Below, one piece after another: positions 34,397-43,693 of a stretch of 64,000 bases of DNA. The position numbers and the translations under genes were made by a program. The DNA comes from Streptomyces sp. NBC_01216 (GTDB lineage Bacteria; Actinomycetota; Actinomycetes; Streptomycetales; Streptomycetaceae): NCBI RefSeq assembly GCF_035994945.1, contig NZ_CP108677.1, positions 6,014,001-6,078,000 of the forward strand, read 5' to 3'. Positions within the stretch are counted from its first letter, which is position 1. Every line of letters starts with the position of its first letter. The notes beneath the pieces were generated by a model. It had not been told where the DNA came from and did not search any database. It saw only the letters and a list, made by a program, of their open reading frames with translations.

Positions 34397-35131
34397 GTGG
34401 CGCTCAAGAACATTCCCGACCCCGGCTTCTCCGACGACGACGGCACCGCCGATCCCGAACTCACCGCGGCCCTCGCGGCCTGGGCGGAGGACCCGACCGC
34501 ACACGGTCCCGTCCTCACGGCGCTGCGGACGGCGCGCCTGCTCGTGCCCGTCGTGGCCGTCCTCGGCGAGGCCGAGGAGGACCCGGAGACGGGTCTGCGC
34601 CGTGAGAAGACCAGCGACATGGCGGTGCCGACGCTCACCGCCGGTGACCGGCGCGCCCTGCCCGCCTTCACCTCGACCGACACGCTCGCGCGGTGGGACC
34701 CGGCCGCCCGCCCCGTCGCCGTGCCCTTGCGCCAGGCGCTCCAGGCCGCCGCGCACGAGAACGCGGACACCGTGGTCCTCGATCTCGCGGGACCGGTGCC
34801 GTACCAGCTCAGCGGACCGGCGCTGCTGGCCCTCGCGGAGGGCCGTGCCAGCGCGGCCCCGCTGGACGACCCGGCGGTGCGCGAGGCGGTACGGGCCGCC
34901 GTCGCGGCCGAGCCGGCGGTTCTGCGGGCTCACCTCGGGCCCGGCAACGCCGACGGGACGCTCGCCCTGGTCCTGGCGGGCGACACCGCTCCAGCGGAGG
35001 CCGCCCAGCGCGTGGCCCGTGCCCTGGCCGCCGACGAGACGCTGAGGGCCCGCCTGGTGCGCGGCCTCGACCTGGCACTGCTGCCGGTCTCGGCGACGCC
35101 TCCGGGCGAGCCCTTCTACGTCAGGGAATGA
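34397..35131 (+). CDS. SseB family protein
   Basis: A 244-aa protein starting MALKNIPDPGFSDDDG. The SseB N-terminal fold (about 20-125) is recognisable by LLVPVVAVLGEAEEDPETG and VPTLTAGDRRALPAFTSTDTL. The second half is an Ala-rich helical domain. SseB proteins bind other proteins, and the Streptomyces role is unknown. The gene is followed by a small inverted-repeat element and the convergent DUF1844 gene. A leaderless transcript is likely. Confidence 0.82.
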   Translation: MALKNIPDPGFSDDDGTADPELTAALAAWAEDPTAHGPVLTALRTARLLVPVVAVLGEAEEDPETGLRREKTSDMAVPTLTAGDRRALPAFTSTDTLARWDPAARPVAVPLRQALQAAAHENADTVVLDLAGPVPYQLSGPALLALAEGRASAAPLDDPAVREAVRAAVAAEPAVLRAHLGPGNADGTLALVLAGDTAPAEAAQRVARALAADETLRARLVRGLDLALLPVSATPPGEPFYVRE

Positions 35132-35194
35132 ACGGTGGCGCTCGCCGGGGCGGACATCGCGACAGTGCGAAGGCCGCCTGGCGCGGCACCAGCA

Positions 35195-35256
35195 GGGCGT
35201 GTTGCGGAAGTAGCTCCGTCCGCCCGGAGGCCAGGAGGGACTTTCACAACACGTCC
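35195..35256. repeat. Short inverted-repeat element (IS-end remnant)
   Basis: A 17-nt arm at 35195-35211 matches the complement of 35240-35256 at 14 of 17 positions; all three differences are transitions. The centre holds a small CTCCG/CGGAG hairpin. The right end abuts CTAG and the stop codon of the DUF1844 gene. It resembles a minimal transposon pair of ends. Confidence 0.45.
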
Positions 35257-35615
35257 TAGCCGTAGACGGGACCGGTGTACTTCTCGCCCGGACCCTGGCC
35301 CGGCTCGTCGGGGATGACCGAGGCCTCGCGGAAGGCCAGCTGGAGGGACTTCAGGCCGTCCCGCAGCGGCGCCGCGTGGAAGGAACTGATCTCCGTGGCA
35401 CCGGCGTCCAGCAGGCCCGCGAGGGCGTGCACCAGCTTGCGGGCCTCGTCGAGGTCCTTGTGGGCCTCGCCGTCCTCGGTCAGCCCGAGCTTGACGGCCG
35501 CGGCGCTCATCAGGTTGACCGCGACGGTCACGATGACCTCGACGGCGGGGACCTCCGCGATGTCACGGGTCATCTCGTCGAAGCCGGGGGAGTCGGTGGG
35601 GGGCGTTTCGCTCAT
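35256..35615 (-). CDS. DUF1844 family protein
   Basis: A protein of about 119 aa beginning MSETPPTDSPGFDEMTRDIA. The DUF1844 core is VPAVEVIVTVAVNLMSAAAVKLG, LDEARKLVHALAGLLDAG and FHAAPLRDGLKSLQLAFREAS. Members are small, helical and commonly sit next to infC. The function is unknown. ATG at 35615 is chosen; TATCGT 6 nt upstream suggests a leaderless transcript. The gene diverges from infC and ends at the edge of the IR element. Confidence 0.85.
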   Translation of the reverse strand: MSETPPTDSPGFDEMTRDIAEVPAVEVIVTVAVNLMSAAAVKLGLTEDGEAHKDLDEARKLVHALAGLLDAGATEISSFHAAPLRDGLKSLQLAFREASVIPDEPGQGPGEKYTGPVYG

Positions 35616-35661
35616 GCCCACACGATAAGCCGGTGCGCCGCTTGCCCTTCGCGTGGTCCTC

Positions 35662-35692
35662 GGTTAGCAAACCGTCGCGGGCGGTGCTAACC
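35662..35692. promoter_or_regulatory. Inverted repeat in the infC/DUF1844 promoter region
   Basis: GGTTAGCA (35662-35669) and TGCTAACC (35685-35692) are perfect inverses around a 15-bp spacer that itself contains ACCG/CGGT. It lies between the divergent genes, upstream of the infC leader, and may be an operator or part of a promoter. Confidence 0.4.
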
Positions 35693-35788
35693 TTGTGTAA
35701 CGACCGGCCGGACATCTATGTGCCCGGCCCACAAGTGGAGGCTCCGCTCTCCCACCTGGCCGCCCTCAGGGCGGCGGGTCACCGGTCA

Positions 35789-35908
35789 GGCGGCGCCCAT
35801 CGTTCCGTACGGACGATGGAAGCCGCCCGATGTGCGCCCCGCGGTTGACCGCGGCGGTGCTCCGGTATTTCCATGGAGCCCCGCCTGTGTCCCGTCCGGG
35901 GCATTTTT
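35789..35908 (+). promoter_or_regulatory. Structured infC leader with attenuator-like hairpins
   Basis: Three stems can form. The first is a long hairpin: GGCGGC pairs with GCCGCC, then CCATCG with CGATGG, around CCGTACGG (35789-35827). The second is CCGCGG-TTGA-CCGCGG (35839-35854). The third is GCCCCG (35878-35883) with CGGGGC (35897-35902), followed by ATTTTT, which looks like an intrinsic terminator. GCTCC (35859-35863) can instead pair with GGAGC (35875-35879), excluding the terminator stem. This is the layout of an attenuated leader of ribosomal genes. Confidence 0.5.
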
Positions 35909-35992
35909 CATGTACCGGCGCGGTTGGTCACTTGAAACAGACGTTACGCGTCCGTCCGCCAGACGGTCGTGTGGTGCTACCGAGGAGGATCC

Positions 35993-36637
35993 ATCAGCGC
36001 CGAGCCCCGCATCAACGACCGGATTCGCGTTCCCGAGGTGCGACTTGTCGGTCCCAGCGGCGAGCAGGTCGGGATTGTTCCGCTTGCCAAGGCCCTGGAG
36101 CTGGCACAGGAGTACGACCTCGACCTGGTAGAGGTCGCGGCGAACGCCCGTCCGCCCGTGTGCAAGCTCATGGACTACGGAAAGTTCAAGTACGAATCGG
36201 CCATGAAGGCCCGTGAGGCGCGCAAGAACCAGGCGCACACGGTCATCAAGGAGATGAAGCTCCGGCCGAAGATCGACCCGCACGACTATGACACCAAGAA
36301 GGGTCACGTCGTCCGGTTCCTCAAGCAGGGCGACAAGGTCAAGATCACGATCATGTTCCGTGGTCGTGAGCAGTCCCGCCCCGAGCTCGGTTTCCGGCTG
36401 CTGCAGCGGCTGGCTTCGGACGTCGAGGAGCTTGGCTTCATCGAGTCCAACCCGAAGCAGGACGGCCGGAACATGATCATGGTTCTCGGCCCGCACAAGA
36501 AGAAGACCGAGGCCATGGCCGAGGCGCGTGAGGCCCAGGCCGCACGCAAGGCGGAGCGGCAGGGCACCACGCCCGACGAGACGGCTCCGGCCGCCGAGGC
36601 TCCGGCCGACGCGCCGGTCGAGAACCCCGAGGCGTGA
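35993..36637 (+). CDS. infC: Translation initiation factor IF-3
   Basis: IF-3 binds the 30S subunit and checks the start codon. The 214-aa product begins (M)[20 protein letters not shown] and has the full N- and C-domains joined by [17 protein letters not shown], then [19 protein letters not shown]. An acidic Ala/Pro-rich tail follows. No ATG, GTG or TTG has a suitable ribosome binding site. GAGGAGG (35982-35988) is placed for ATC at 35993, so initiation at AUC is proposed, matching the non-standard infC start used for autocontrol in E. coli. An in-frame GTG at 35969 is the alternative. Confidence 0.92.
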   Translation: MSAEPRINDRIRVPEVRLVGPSGEQVGIVPLAKALELAQEYDLDLVEVAANARPPVCKLMDYGKFKYESAMKAREARKNQAHTVIKEMKLRPKIDPHDYDTKKGHVVRFLKQGDKVKITIMFRGREQSRPELGFRLLQRLASDVEELGFIESNPKQDGRNMIMVLGPHKKKTEAMAEAREAQAARKAERQGTTPDETAPAAEAPADAPVENPEA

Positions 36638-36760
36638 CCTGAGGGGCTGCCCTCCAGGCGGCCCCGGGCCCCGCCCGGAACCACCAAACGAAGATCTGAC
36701 GCTCCCGGTTGTCCGGTGCCCGCACCGGGGGAGTGCCACTGACGAGGAGATTACGGCGCG

Positions 36761-36955
36761 ATGCCGAAGAACAAGACGCACTCCGGTGCCAAGAAGCGCT
36801 TCAAGATCACCGGCTCCGGCAAGGTGCTGCGCGAGCGCGCCGGCAAGCGCCACCTGCTCGAGCACAAGTCGTCCAAGCTGACGCGTCGCCTTACCGGCAA
36901 CGCCGAGATGGCCCCGGGCGACGCGGCCAAGATCAAGAAGATGCTGGGCATCTGA
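36761..36955 (+). CDS. rpmI: Ribosomal protein bL35
   Basis: A 64-aa basic protein, [20 protein letters not shown], with the complete L35 pattern to KKMLGI. ATG at 36761 follows GAGGAG by about 9 nt. It is the second gene of the infC-rpmI-rplT operon. Confidence 0.97.
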   Translation: MPKNKTHSGAKKRFKITGSGKVLRERAGKRHLLEHKSSKLTRRLTGNAEMAPGDAAKIKKMLGI

Positions 36956-36964
36956 CTGATCTCC

Positions 36965-36985
36965 GGTTCTCGGTGACCGAGAACC
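36965..36985 (+). promoter_or_regulatory. Hairpin between rpmI and rplT
   Basis: GGTTCTCGG (36965-36973), loop TGA, CCGAGAACC (36977-36985): a perfect 9-bp stem in the 105-nt spacer. There is no U-tract. It could be a processing site or a translational operator for bL20. Confidence 0.35.
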
Positions 36986-37060
36986 TCCGGCCCAGTCCGG
37001 GCCCCATTCGTTTCCGGGTCGTGTGAGTCCAACCACGGCCCCGCTACAAGGAGTTAACAA

Positions 37061-37447
37061 GTGGCACGCGTCAAGCGGGCAGTCAACGCCCACAAGAAGC
37101 GCCGGGCGATCCTCGAGGCGGCCTCCGGCTACCGCGGGCAGCGCTCGCGCCTGTACCGCAAGGCCAAGGAGCAGGTCACCCACTCCCTGGTCTACAACTA
37201 CAACGACCGCAAGAAGCGCAAGGGCGACTTCCGTCAGCTGTGGATCCAGCGCATCAACGCCGCTGCCCGCCAGAACGGCATGACGTACAACCGCCTCATC
37301 CAGGGTCTGAAGGCCGCCAACATCGAGGTGGACCGCAAGATCCTCGCGGAGCTGGCCGTCAACGACGCCAACGCGTTCGCGGCGCTGGTCGAGGTCGCGC
37401 AGAAGGCGCTGCCGGCCGACGTCAACGCCCCGAAGGCCGCTGCCTGA
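37061..37447 (+). CDS. rplT: Ribosomal protein bL20
   Basis: A 128-aa basic protein, [20 protein letters not shown], with the L20 core [42 protein letters not shown] and [12 protein letters not shown]. It starts at GTG 37061 with AAGGAG about 8 nt upstream. bL20 organises 23S rRNA early in 50S assembly and is an autogenous repressor in other bacteria. Last gene of the operon, followed by a terminator stem. Confidence 0.97.
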   Translation: MARVKRAVNAHKKRRAILEAASGYRGQRSRLYRKAKEQVTHSLVYNYNDRKKRKGDFRQLWIQRINAAARQNGMTYNRLIQGLKAANIEVDRKILAELAVNDANAFAALVEVAQKALPADVNAPKAAA

Positions 37448-37471
37448 CCATCCAGGCCGCAGATCTTCCGC

Positions 37472-37507
37472 ACCGGACCCGCAGCCCTTCCGGCCTGCGG
37501 GTCCGGT
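37472..37507 (+). terminator. Terminator hairpin after rplT
   Basis: ACCGGACCCGCAG (37472-37484) pairs perfectly with 37495-37507 around a 10-nt loop, 25 nt after the rplT stop. Confidence 0.6.
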
Positions 37508-37708
37508 CGCGTCCGGAGCATGGCGGGGCACCGGTCCGGTGAGGACCCGGCAGCGGCGTGGGCCGTCGCGGCGCGCCCCCGGCCACGGGTACGACGGCCG
37601 GGCCACGCGCCCCTGGACGGCCCTCCCGCCCGGCTCCCGAAGCCCGCACCCGGCCCGCCCGCCTCTCGCCTTCCACCGCCCCGGACCCCGAAAGAAGCCG
37701 CACACCCC

Positions 37709-38548
37709 ATGGGTACCCCCGAGCTGATCTCCCCGCGTTCGCCGCGCGTCGTCGCCGCCCGCCGGCTCTCCAAGCGCAACTTCCGGGGCAAGGACCGCCT
37801 CTTCATCGCCGAGGGACCGCAGGCCGTCCGCGAGGCCGTGGCGCACCGTGCCGGTGACGACGCGCCCACCCTCGTCGAACTCTTCACCACCGTCGAGGCC
37901 GCCGAGCGTCACGCCGAGATCGTGGAAGCGGCCCGCGCGTCCGGAGCCCGCGTGCACCACGCCTCCGACGCCGTCCTCGCCGAGGTGTCCCAGACCGTGA
38001 CCCCGCAGGGCCTGGTCGGCGTCTGCCGCTTCCTCGACTCGCCCTTCGAGGAGATCCTCGCCGCCCGACCCAGGCTCGTCGCCGTCCTCGCCCACGTCCG
38101 CGACCCCGGGAACGCCGGCACCGTGCTGCGCTGTGCCGACGCCGCCGGCGCCGACGCCGTCGTCCTCACCGATGCCTCCGTCGACCTGTACAACCCCAAG
38201 TCCGTCCGTGCCTCCGTCGGTTCGCTGTTCCACCTCCCGGTCGCCGTCGGTGTCCCGGTCGAACAGGCCGTGGCCGGACTGAAGGCGGCGGGAGTGCGCG
38301 TCCTGGCCGCCGACGGGGCGGGCCGGAACGACCTGGACGACGAACTGGACGCCGGCACCATGGGCGGCCCTACCGCCTGGGTCTTCGGCAACGAGGCATG
38401 GGGTCTGCCGGAGGAGACCCGGGCGCTGGCGGACGCGGTGGTGCGCGTGCCGATCCACGGCAAGGCCGAGAGCCTCAACCTCGCGACGGCCGCCGCCGTG
38501 TGCCTCTACGCCTCCGCGCGGGCCCAGCGCACCCGAACCATCGCCTGA
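37709..38548 (+). CDS. TrmH/SpoU-family RNA 2'-O-methyltransferase
   Basis: A 279-aa SPOUT enzyme. The N-terminal substrate-binding domain (about 1-105, RRLSKRNFRGKDRLFIAEGPQAV) precedes the knotted domain with motif 1 HVRDPGNAGTVLRCADAAGAD, motif 2 WVFGNEAWGLPEE and motif 3 VPIHGKAESLNLATAAAV. These enzymes methylate ribose 2'-OH of rRNA or tRNA from S-adenosylmethionine. The neighbourhood suggests rRNA. ATG at 37709; the ribosome binding site is weak. Confidence 0.9.
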   Translation: MGTPELISPRSPRVVAARRLSKRNFRGKDRLFIAEGPQAVREAVAHRAGDDAPTLVELFTTVEAAERHAEIVEAARASGARVHHASDAVLAEVSQTVTPQGLVGVCRFLDSPFEEILAARPRLVAVLAHVRDPGNAGTVLRCADAAGADAVVLTDASVDLYNPKSVRASVGSLFHLPVAVGVPVEQAVAGLKAAGVRVLAADGAGRNDLDDELDAGTMGGPTAWVFGNEAWGLPEETRALADAVVRVPIHGKAESLNLATAAAVCLYASARAQRTRTIA

Positions 38549-38631
38549 GGGGGGTCCATCCGGCCACCTCCACCTAGTAGGGTGACGGGCTCGGGGGCCC
38601 ACTGCGCTACACAGAGGGGTGGGGAACGGGG

Positions 38632-39792
38632 ATGACGGTCGGCACGGACAGTCCCGCACACGCACAGAGCGCCCCGACGCGTGCCCCGGGGGAACCGGGA
38701 AAGCCCGCCGACGAAGGGGCGTGCCCCGGTGCACGGGACCTCGTCGGCATCGACCCCGACGACCTTCCCGACGGCCTCGTCATCGCCGACGAGACGGGAC
38801 GGGTCGTCTGCTTCAACGCCGCCGCCGCCCGCATCGCCGCGGTGCCCGGCCCTCAGGCCCTCGGCCTTCCGCTGGAGCGGGCCCTGCCGTTGGAGGACCT
38901 CAAGGGCCGCCGCTGGTGGCCCCTCACCGACCCGTACGGCGGCCTCGCCACCCGCAGCGGCCAGCCCGAACGCAACCTGTTGCTGCCCGGTGGCCGTGAG
39001 GTCCTCGTCTCCGCGCGCTACGTCCGCGAGCACCCCACCGGGCCGGTCCGCCGCGTGGTCGTGAGCCTGCGCGGCACCGAGGCCCGCCGCCGCACCGAAC
39101 GCAGCCACGCCGAGCTGATCGCCACCGTCGCCCACGAACTCCGCTCCCCGCTGACCTCCGTCAAGGGGTTCACGGCGACCCTGCTGGCCAAGTGGGAGCG
39201 TTTCACCGACGCCCAGAAGCGCCTGATGCTGGAGACCGTCGACGCCGACGCGGGCCGCATCACCCGGCTCATCGCCGAACTGCTCGACATCTCCCGGATC
39301 GACTCCGGGCGGCTGGAGGTGCGCCGCCAACCCGTGGACATCGCCGCCGCCGTCGGCCGCCACATCCAGGTCCACACGACCGGCGGCCAGTCGCCCGACC
39401 GGTTCTTCGTCCGCGTACGGCCGGGGCTGCCCGATCTCTGGGCCGATCCGGACAAGGTGGACCAGGTCCTCGGCAACCTGCTGGAAAATGCCGTGCGGCA
39501 CGGTGAGGGAACCGTCACCATCGAGGTGGCACCCGCCCTGCTCGAAGACGACGAGAAAGGCACGGCAGTCACCGTGAGCGACGAAGGCCCTGGCATCCCC
39601 GAGGAGTCGATGGGCCGTGTCTTCACCCGCTTCTGGCGGGGGAGCAAGCGCGGTGGCACCGGTCTCGGCCTGTACATCGTCAAGGGCATCGTCGAGGCCC
39701 ACGGTGGGACGATCACCGTCGGACGCGGCCCGCGGGGCGGCGCCGAGTTTCGATTTATCCTGCCCGTCGGCACCCCGGCCTATCTCGTCTGA
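38632..39792 (+). CDS. PAS-domain sensor histidine kinase, soluble
   Basis: A 386-aa histidine kinase: a PAS domain (about 40-150, DLPDGLVIADETGRVVCFNA), HisKA with the phospho-acceptor in ATVAHELRSPLTSVKGF (His168), then HATPase_c with DQVLGNLLENAVRHGEG (N box), VSDEGPGIPEE (G1) and GGTGLGLYIVKGI (G2). There is no membrane helix, so it senses a cytoplasmic signal. No response regulator is adjacent; its partner must be elsewhere. TAGGGT (38578-38583) is a plausible -10 box. The gene sits between the TrmH and pheS genes on the same strand. Confidence 0.92.
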   Translation: MTVGTDSPAHAQSAPTRAPGEPGKPADEGACPGARDLVGIDPDDLPDGLVIADETGRVVCFNAAAARIAAVPGPQALGLPLERALPLEDLKGRRWWPLTDPYGGLATRSGQPERNLLLPGGREVLVSARYVREHPTGPVRRVVVSLRGTEARRRTERSHAELIATVAHELRSPLTSVKGFTATLLAKWERFTDAQKRLMLETVDADAGRITRLIAELLDISRIDSGRLEVRRQPVDIAAAVGRHIQVHTTGGQSPDRFFVRVRPGLPDLWADPDKVDQVLGNLLENAVRHGEGTVTIEVAPALLEDDEKGTAVTVSDEGPGIPEESMGRVFTRFWRGSKRGGTGLGLYIVKGIVEAHGGTITVGRGPRGGAEFRFILPVGTPAYLV

Positions 39793-39848
39793 CGAGATCA
39801 TCAGCCGTCCGGGCGGCCCACGGGCTCATCCGCGTCCTCGCACCCCGT

Positions 39849-39854
39849 TAGACT
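39849..39854 (+). promoter_or_regulatory. -10 box upstream of pheS
   Basis: TAGACT gives a predicted leader of about 70 nt before pheS. The leader shows no run of Phe codons and no terminator hairpin, so a Phe attenuator is not supported. Confidence 0.4.
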
Positions 39855-39929
39855 CGACCTTTGGCACGTTTGCGCCCTTGTCGTCGAGCGGGGCCGCGCC
39901 CAGCCAGCCAAACGGAAGCACGGGAAGAG

Positions 39930-41069
39930 ATGTCCGCACCCAATAAGTCGTACGACCCGGTCGAGGTCGAGGCCTTGAAACCGGAAGAGATCGAGCGCAT
40001 GCGGGACGAGGCGCTCGCCGCCTTCGCCGCCGCGGGTGACCTCGACGCGCTCGCGCACGCCAAGGTCGCCCACACCGGTGGCACCTCGCCGCTCGCGCTC
40101 GCCAACCGGGAGATCGGCGCGCTGCCGCCGCAGGCCAAGGCCGCCGCGGGCAAGCTGGTGGGCCAGGCCCGTGGTGCCGTCTCCAAGGCCCTCGCCGCCC
40201 GGCAGGCCGACCTGGAGGCCGAGCGCGACGCGCGCGTCCTCGTCGAGGAGGCGGTGGACGTCACCCTTCCGTACGACCGCGTCCCCGCCGGCGCCCGCCA
40301 CCCGCTGACCACGCTCATGGAGCGGGTCGCCGACGTCTTCGTCTCCATGGGATACGAGGTCGCCGAAGGCCCCGAGGTCGAGGCCGAGTGGTTCAACTTC
40401 GACGCCCTGAACTTCGTGCCGGACCATCCGGCCCGCCAGATGCAGGACACCTTCTTCGTCGAGGGAACCACCGCCGACGGCAAGGCGACCACCGGCGACG
40501 AGTCCGGCGTCGTGCTGCGCACCCACACCTCTCCGGTGCAGGCCCGCGCGCTCATCGACCGGGAGCCCCCGGTGTACGTCGTCTGCCCCGGCCGCGTCTA
40601 CCGCACCGACGAGCTCGACGCCACGCACACCCCGGTCTTCCACCAGATCGAGCTGCTCGCCGTCGACGAGGGCCTGACCATGGCGGACCTCAAGGGCACC
40701 CTGGACCACATGGTCCAGGCGCTCTTCGGTCCCGCCATGAAGACCCGGCTCCGCCCGAACTTCTTCCCCTTCACCGAGCCGTCCGCCGAGATGGACATGC
40801 TCTGCTACGTCTGCCGCGGCGAGTCCGTCGGCAACCCGGACCGGCCGTGCCGCACCTGCGGCAGCGAGGGCTGGATCGAGCTGGGCGGCTGCGGCATGGT
40901 CAACCCGAAGGTGCTCGTCGCCTGCGGTGTCGACCCGGAGAAGTACAGCGGTTTCGCCTTCGGGTTCGGAATCGAGCGGATGCTGATGTTCCGCCACAAC
41001 GTCGATGACATGCGAGACATGGTCGAGGGTGACGTCCGGTTCACCCGGCCGTTCGGGATGGAGATCTGA
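39930..41069 (+). CDS. pheS: Phenylalanyl-tRNA synthetase alpha subunit
   Basis: A 379-aa class II synthetase subunit. The N-terminal coiled-coil (about 1-90) docks tRNA. Motif 1 ([20 protein letters not shown]), motif 2 ([19 protein letters not shown]) and motif 3 ([15 protein letters not shown]) form the active site that makes Phe-AMP. A Cys-rich segment [19 protein letters not shown] (about 292-310) looks like a zinc site, seen in some actinobacterial PheS. ATG at 39930; the stop overlaps the pheT start (TGATG). Confidence 0.96.
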   Translation: MSAPNKSYDPVEVEALKPEEIERMRDEALAAFAAAGDLDALAHAKVAHTGGTSPLALANREIGALPPQAKAAAGKLVGQARGAVSKALAARQADLEAERDARVLVEEAVDVTLPYDRVPAGARHPLTTLMERVADVFVSMGYEVAEGPEVEAEWFNFDALNFVPDHPARQMQDTFFVEGTTADGKATTGDESGVVLRTHTSPVQARALIDREPPVYVVCPGRVYRTDELDATHTPVFHQIELLAVDEGLTMADLKGTLDHMVQALFGPAMKTRLRPNFFPFTEPSAEMDMLCYVCRGESVGNPDRPCRTCGSEGWIELGGCGMVNPKVLVACGVDPEKYSGFAFGFGIERMLMFRHNVDDMRDMVEGDVRFTRPFGMEI

Positions 41070-43582
41070 TGCGGGTCCCGCTTTCTTGGCTGCGGGAGTA
41101 CGTCGACCTGCCGGCGACGGAGACCGGACGAGACGTCCAGGCCAAGCTCATCTCGGCAGGACTCGAAGTCGAGAGCGTCGAGCAGCTCGGCGCCGGTCTG
41201 ACCGGACCGCTGGTGGTCGGCCAGGTCCGCACCATCGAGGAACTGACGGAGTTCAAGAAGCCCATCCGCTTCTGCACCGTCGACGTGGGCCGGGCCGGGG
41301 GCACGGGTGAGCCCCAGGAGATCATCTGTGGCGCCCGGAACTTCGCCGAGGGCGACAAGGTCGTCGTCGCGCTGCCCGGCGCGGTCCTCCCCGGAGACTT
41401 CCGGATCGCCGAGCGCAAGACATACGGCCGTGTCTCCCGCGGCATGATCTGCTCCGGCGACGAGCTCGGCATGGGCGACGACGGTACGAACGGCATCATC
41501 GTGCTGCCGCGCGAGCTCGAGGTCGGCACCGACGCCACGGCGCTCCTGGAGCTGTACGACGAGGTCCTCGACATCGCCGTCACACCCGACCGCGGCTACT
41601 GCCTGTCGATCCGCGGAGTCGCCCGCGAGACCGCCACCGCGTACGGCCTGCCGCTGCGTGATCCGGCGCTGCTCGACGTCCCGGCGCCGAACTCCTACGG
41701 CTACCCGGTCCAGATCGCCGACCCGGTCGGCTGCGACCGCTTCACCGCGCGCACCGTCGTCGGGCTCGAGCCGGAGGCCCGCACCCCGATCTGGATGCGG
41801 CGCCGTCTGCAGAAGGCGGGCATGCGTCCCATCTCGCTGGCCGTCGACGTCACCAACTACGTGATGCTGGAGCTCGGTCAGCCGCTGCACGCCTACGACC
41901 GCACCCGGCTCGACGGCCCCATCGGGGTCCGCCGCGCCGCCGCCGGTGAGAAGATCACCACCCTGGACGGCGTGAAGCGCGTCCTGGACGGCGCGGACCT
42001 GGTCATCGTCGACAACCGTGGGCCGATCGGCATCGCCGGTGTCATGGGCGGCGCCGACACGGAGATCGCCGACCACGCCGACGAGACGACCGCGACCACG
42101 GAGGTCGTCATCGAGGCCGCGCACTTCGACGCGATCTCCGTGGCCCGCACCGCCCGCCGGCACAAGCTGGGCTCCGAGGCGTCGAAGCGCTTCGAGCGCG
42201 GTGTGGACCCGCAGGCCGCGGCGGCCGCCGCGCAGCGCACCGCGGACCTCCTGGTGCTGCTGGCCGGCGGCACGGCCGAGGCCGGGGTCACCGAGATCGT
42301 CGCCCCGTCCGCGCCCCGCACGATCACCCTGCCGGCGAACCACCCGGACAGGGTCGCGGGCGTCGCCTACGGCCGCGAGACCGTCGTCCGCCGCCTGCAG
42401 GAGGTCGGCTGCGACGTCTACGGTCAGGACGAGCTCGTCGTGACCGTGCCGTCCTGGCGCCCCGACCTCAACGAGCCGAACGACCTCGCCGAGGAGGTCA
42501 TCCGGCTGGAGGGCTACGAGAACCTGCCCTCCACCCTCCCGAAGCCTCCGGCCGGCCGCGGGCTCACCGAGCGCCAGCGCTTCCACCGCCGGGTGGGCCG
42601 CACCCTGGCCGGCGCAGGCTACGTCGAGGCGCTGAACTACCCGTTCATCGGCGAGCAGTCCCTGGACGACCTCGGTCTCGACGCGGACGACGCCCGCCGC
42701 CTCCTGGTGAAGCTGGTGAACCCGCTGTCGGACGAGGAGCCCGCACTCCGTACGACCCTGCTCCCGGGGCTGCTCGGCTCGCTCCGTCGCAACGACAGCC
42801 GGGGCAGCCACGACCTGGCGCTCTTCGAGACCGGTCTGGTGTTCCGGCCCGAGGGACGGTCCGGCGTCGCCGTCCGGCTGCCCGTCGACCGCCGCCCCAC
42901 CGACGAGGAGATCGCCGGGATCGACGCCAGGCTGCCCGCCCAGCCGCGCCGCGCCGCCGTCGTCCTGGCCGGCGCGCGCGAGCAGGCCGGCTGGTGGGGC
43001 AAGGGCCGTCCGTCCGACTGGGCGGACGCGATCGAGGCCGGCCGCGGCGTGGCCGCGGAGGCCGGGGTCGAACTGATCGTCAGCGCCGACCGGCACGCGC
43101 CGTGGCACCCGGGCCGCTGCGCCGCCTTCCACGTCGAGGTGGACGGCGAGCGGGTGCTCGTCGGTCACGCCGGCGAGCTCCACCCTCGGGTGGTCAAGGC
43201 GTTCGGTCTCCCGGCCCGCAGCTGTGCCATGGAGATCGACCTGGACCTGCTGGAGAAGGCGCACGCGGGGGCCGTGAAGGCCCCCCGGATCTCGTCCTTC
43301 CCCGTCGCCACCCAGGACGTCGCCCTGGTCGTCGCCGCCGGTGTCCCGGCCGCCGACGTCCAGGCCGCTCTGACCGAGGGGGCGGGCGAACTCCTCGAGT
43401 CCGTCCGGCTGTTCGACGTCTACACCGGCGACCAGCTCGACGAGGGCACCAAGTCCCTGGCATACGCCCTGAAGTTCCGTGCGGGCGACCGGACCCTGAC
43501 GGTCGACGAGGCCACCGCCGCGCGGGACGCGGCCGTCGCTCTCGCCGCCGAGCGCACGGGAGCCACCCTGCGCGGCGTCTGA
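41069..43582 (+). CDS. pheT: Phenylalanyl-tRNA synthetase beta subunit
   Basis: An 837-aa beta subunit with the normal domain order: N-terminal tRNA-binding OB domain (about 45-160), B3/B4 editing domain (about 215-390, including [20 protein letters not shown]), B5 (about 410-480), the catalytic-like core ([19 protein letters not shown]), and the C-terminal anticodon-binding FDX-ACB domain ([14 protein letters not shown]... [14 protein letters not shown]). It overlaps pheS by one base, so subunits are made together. A large stem-loop follows 50 nt downstream. Confidence 0.97.
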   Translation: MRVPLSWLREYVDLPATETGRDVQAKLISAGLEVESVEQLGAGLTGPLVVGQVRTIEELTEFKKPIRFCTVDVGRAGGTGEPQEIICGARNFAEGDKVVVALPGAVLPGDFRIAERKTYGRVSRGMICSGDELGMGDDGTNGIIVLPRELEVGTDATALLELYDEVLDIAVTPDRGYCLSIRGVARETATAYGLPLRDPALLDVPAPNSYGYPVQIADPVGCDRFTARTVVGLEPEARTPIWMRRRLQKAGMRPISLAVDVTNYVMLELGQPLHAYDRTRLDGPIGVRRAAAGEKITTLDGVKRVLDGADLVIVDNRGPIGIAGVMGGADTEIADHADETTATTEVVIEAAHFDAISVARTARRHKLGSEASKRFERGVDPQAAAAAAQRTADLLVLLAGGTAEAGVTEIVAPSAPRTITLPANHPDRVAGVAYGRETVVRRLQEVGCDVYGQDELVVTVPSWRPDLNEPNDLAEEVIRLEGYENLPSTLPKPPAGRGLTERQRFHRRVGRTLAGAGYVEALNYPFIGEQSLDDLGLDADDARRLLVKLVNPLSDEEPALRTTLLPGLLGSLRRNDSRGSHDLALFETGLVFRPEGRSGVAVRLPVDRRPTDEEIAGIDARLPAQPRRAAVVLAGAREQAGWWGKGRPSDWADAIEAGRGVAAEAGVELIVSADRHAPWHPGRCAAFHVEVDGERVLVGHAGELHPRVVKAFGLPARSCAMEIDLDLLEKAHAGAVKAPRISSFPVATQDVALVVAAGVPAADVQAALTEGAGELLESVRLFDVYTGDQLDEGTKSLAYALKFRAGDRTLTVDEATAARDAAVALAAERTGATLRGV

Positions 43583-43631
43583 ACGTCCCGCGGCACCCGG
43601 CGCGGGCGCCGCGGGTGAGCGCGGCGGCCCT

Positions 43632-43693
43632 GGAGGGGGCCGGCCCCGGAGACCAGCCGGAATCGGCTGGTACACACGGGGCCGGCCCCCTCC
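43632..43693 (+). terminator. Large two-part hairpin after pheT
   Basis: A perfect 17-bp outer stem (43632-43648 with 43677-43693) encloses a second stem CCAGCCG/CGGCTGG (43653-43659 with 43664-43670). It lies 50 nt after the pheT stop and would be a very stable transcript end. Confidence 0.65.

Noticed and set aside
39855..39929. A Phe attenuator in the pheS leader
   Set aside because: No Phe codons in a leader peptide and no terminator or T-box-like structure.
40805..43675. A 956-codon frame antisense to pheS/pheT
   Set aside because: It is a GC-skew artefact opposite two clear synthetase genes; no start signal or recognisable fold.
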